NCBI GenBank assembly: GCA_002367715.1
Contig: DFDL01000047.1
Location: 4,336 to 10,964 of the forward strand
Origin: Actinobacteria bacterium UBA3028
GTDB taxonomy: Bacteria > Actinomycetota > Actinomycetes > Nanopelagicales > Nanopelagicaceae
Length of the DNA stretch: 6,629 bases
Direction: 5' to 3'
Of the stretch, positions 5,574 through 6,629 are shown one piece after another. The notes under the pieces were generated by a model, which worked only from the letters and a program-made list of their open reading frames with translations, was not told the origin of the DNA and ran no database searches. The position numbers were made by a program, and so were the translations under genes. Every line of letters begins with the position of its first letter. Within the stretch, counting starts at the first letter, position 1.

Positions 5574-6251
5574 ATGAGTGAGATTAATCGAGAGAGCATC
5601 AGAGCCATGCGCCTCTCATATGGTGAGGCTGGGCTAGATGAGGGCGAAATTGCCAATGATCCAATCGCGCACTTTATTAAGTGGTTGGGTGAGGCCGCTG
5701 AAAATATTATGGTTGTTGAAGCAAATGCAATGGTTCTTTCAACAATTTCAGGCAACCAACCAGTCTCACGAACCGTACTCTTAAAAGATGTTTCAACTGC
5801 GGGGTTTACCTTCTTCACAAATTATTTATCTAGAAAAGCAGAATCAATTAATAAAAATCCCAAGGTCTCACTTTTATTTCCTTGGTATCCGATGGAGCGC
5901 CAAGTAATTATTCTGGGCAGCGCCGAGAAAATTAGCAGCGAGGAGAGCGAGAGCTACTTTGAATCTCGACCTTGGAGCAGCCAGATTGGTGCAATCGCAA
6001 GTGCGCAGTCATCAAAATTAGAGTCCCGCGCTGAACTTGAAGAGAAATTTGCGAGCGCTGCTGCGAAATTTCCAGAAGGTACAAAAGTTGCTCGCCCTGA
6101 TTATTGGGGTGGATATATCGTCCGGCCCATCAGCATCGAGTTCTGGCAGGGGCGATATTCCAGATTACATGATCGATTGCGATATGAATTAGAACCAACA
6201 TCGGCTGCGCCCCACGATTCCAATTGGCAAGTTACACGTCTGAACCCTTAG
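5574..6251 (+). CDS. pdxH: Pyridoxamine 5'-phosphate oxidase
   Basis: FMN-dependent, O2-using oxidase that converts pyridoxine or pyridoxamine 5'-phosphate to pyridoxal 5'-phosphate in the cytoplasm. It has 225 residues, against 218 in E. coli, and aligns by memory along its length. Seen: SRTVLLKD (65-72), FFTNYLSRKAESI (80-92), VSLLFPWYPMERQV (98-111), SRPWSSQIG (131-139), QSSKLESR (145-152), YWGGY (177-181), IEFWQG (188-193), the substrate-binding RLHDR (197-201) and a C-terminal WQVTRLNP. These include the FMN-binding Arg/Lys and Ser-Gln segments. Start: ATG 5574 fits the family N-terminus. In-frame GTG codons at 5550 and 5556 are possible, and none of the three has a good Shine-Dalgarno, so a short-leader or leaderless mRNA is possible. 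serC follows after 10 bp. Confidence 0.95.
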   Translation: MSEINRESIRAMRLSYGEAGLDEGEIANDPIAHFIKWLGEAAENIMVVEANAMVLSTISGNQPVSRTVLLKDVSTAGFTFFTNYLSRKAESINKNPKVSLLFPWYPMERQVIILGSAEKISSEESESYFESRPWSSQIGAIASAQSSKLESRAELEEKFASAAAKFPEGTKVARPDYWGGYIVRPISIEFWQGRYSRLHDRLRYELEPTSAAPHDSNWQVTRLNP

Positions 6252-6261
6252 GCTCTACCCT

Positions 6262-6629
6262 GTGAGCGATATTAAAATTCCAGATAATCTAAAGCCAGTT
6301 GACGGTCGATTCGGTTGCGGCCCATCAAAAATTCGTCCAGAAGCACTTGCAGCCCTAGCTAAAAGCGGCAGTGCAATTCTTGGAACATCTCATCGACAGA
6401 AGCCAGTAAAGAACGTGGTTAACCGCGTACGCACTGGGCTGGTCTCGCTATTTAATCTTCCGCAAGGTTATGAGGTTGTACTTGGTAACGGTGGTTCAAC
6501 TGCATTCTGGGATATCGCAACCTTTGGCCTTATCGAGAAGAAATCACAGCACTTGGTATTTGGTGAGTTCTCTTCAAAGTTTGCCGCCTGCGCAAAGGAT
6601 GCGCCATTTCTTGATGATCCAACTGTTAT
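6262..6629 (+). CDS. serC: Phosphoserine aminotransferase, 5' part (cut by window end)
   Basis: PLP enzyme that transaminates 3-phosphohydroxypyruvate with glutamate to O-phosphoserine, the second step of serine synthesis; in some bacteria it also serves a B6 pathway step. 122 codons are visible of an expected total near 370, and the frame runs off the right edge. It resembles the actinobacterial (Mycobacterium-like) SerC type as I remember it: DGRFGCGPSK (14-23), GTSHRQKPVKN (41-51), the PLP-phosphate loop and stacking Trp in GNGGSTAFWD (75-84, Trp83), and FGEFSSKF (100-107). Start GTG 6262 follows the pdxH stop by 10 bp with a weak AGG (6250-6252). Co-transcription with pdxH is very likely, linking cofactor supply to a cofactor user. 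Confidence 0.95.
   Translation, partial: MSDIKIPDNLKPVDGRFGCGPSKIRPEALAALAKSGSAILGTSHRQKPVKNVVNRVRTGLVSLFNLPQGYEVVLGNGGSTAFWDIATFGLIEKKSQHLVFGEFSSKFAACAKDAPFLDDPTV

Noticed and set aside
5525..5818. Minus-strand 97-codon frame over the pdxH start
   Set aside because: It is antisense to conserved pdxH motifs with no recognisable product; the pdxH reading explains the sequence.
1..6629. Search for CRISPR arrays, tRNA/rRNA, insertion sequences, att sites, or defence or toxin-antitoxin systems
   Set aside because: No repeat arrays, cloverleaf sequences, transposase or integrase motifs, or small paired toxin-antitoxin frames were seen; base composition is even throughout.

Overview
The window is an ordinary-looking chromosomal segment, most likely from a free-living, moderate-GC actinobacterium. 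By eye the GC content is in the mid-40s per cent and intergenic spaces are very short. The actinobacterial forms of SerC and of the short citrate synthase (CitA-like) point to Actinobacteria. Compact layout plus mid GC suggests a streamlined freshwater group such as the Nanopelagicales (acI), but this is inference. I see no rRNA, tRNA, CRISPR array, insertion sequence, integrase or phage gene.

Layout, left to right. (1) Positions 1-131 hold the 3' end of an unidentified gene; three bases later comes an SDR oxidoreductase (135-908), probably in the same operon. (2) A 139-bp gap (909-1047) carries a near-perfect palindrome, a spaced direct repeat and a leader hairpin. It precedes a secreted, lysine/alanine-rich coiled-coil protein (1048-1620) with a strong Shine-Dalgarno and a signal peptide. 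(3) Behind it stands an excellent intrinsic terminator (1682-1708), which lies inside the longest reading frame of the next gene, a nine-helix membrane GGDEF diguanylate cyclase. That gene therefore probably starts after the terminator (about 1712) rather than at the ATG at 1649. (4) The cyclase converges with, and overlaps by 14 bp, a class I CPD photolyase on the minus strand (3018-4382). The photolyase start in turn overlaps the end of a citrate synthase (4354-5466) by 29 bp, so these two are a translationally linked minus-strand operon. (5) Divergently from the citrate synthase runs pdxH (5574-6251), followed after 10 bp by serC, which is cut by the window end.

Working together: PdxH makes pyridoxal phosphate, the cofactor of SerC, so the right-hand plus-strand pair joins vitamin B6 and serine metabolism. 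The divergent citrate synthase feeds the TCA cycle. Photolyase behind citrate synthase suggests that UV repair is expressed with a housekeeping operon. The left half holds accessory functions: an envelope or secreted protein of unknown role and a c-di-GMP synthase. No clearly novel multi-gene system is visible; the most interesting points are the terminator/start arrangement at 1630-1715, the secreted Cys-rich coiled-coil protein and the palindromic upstream region.
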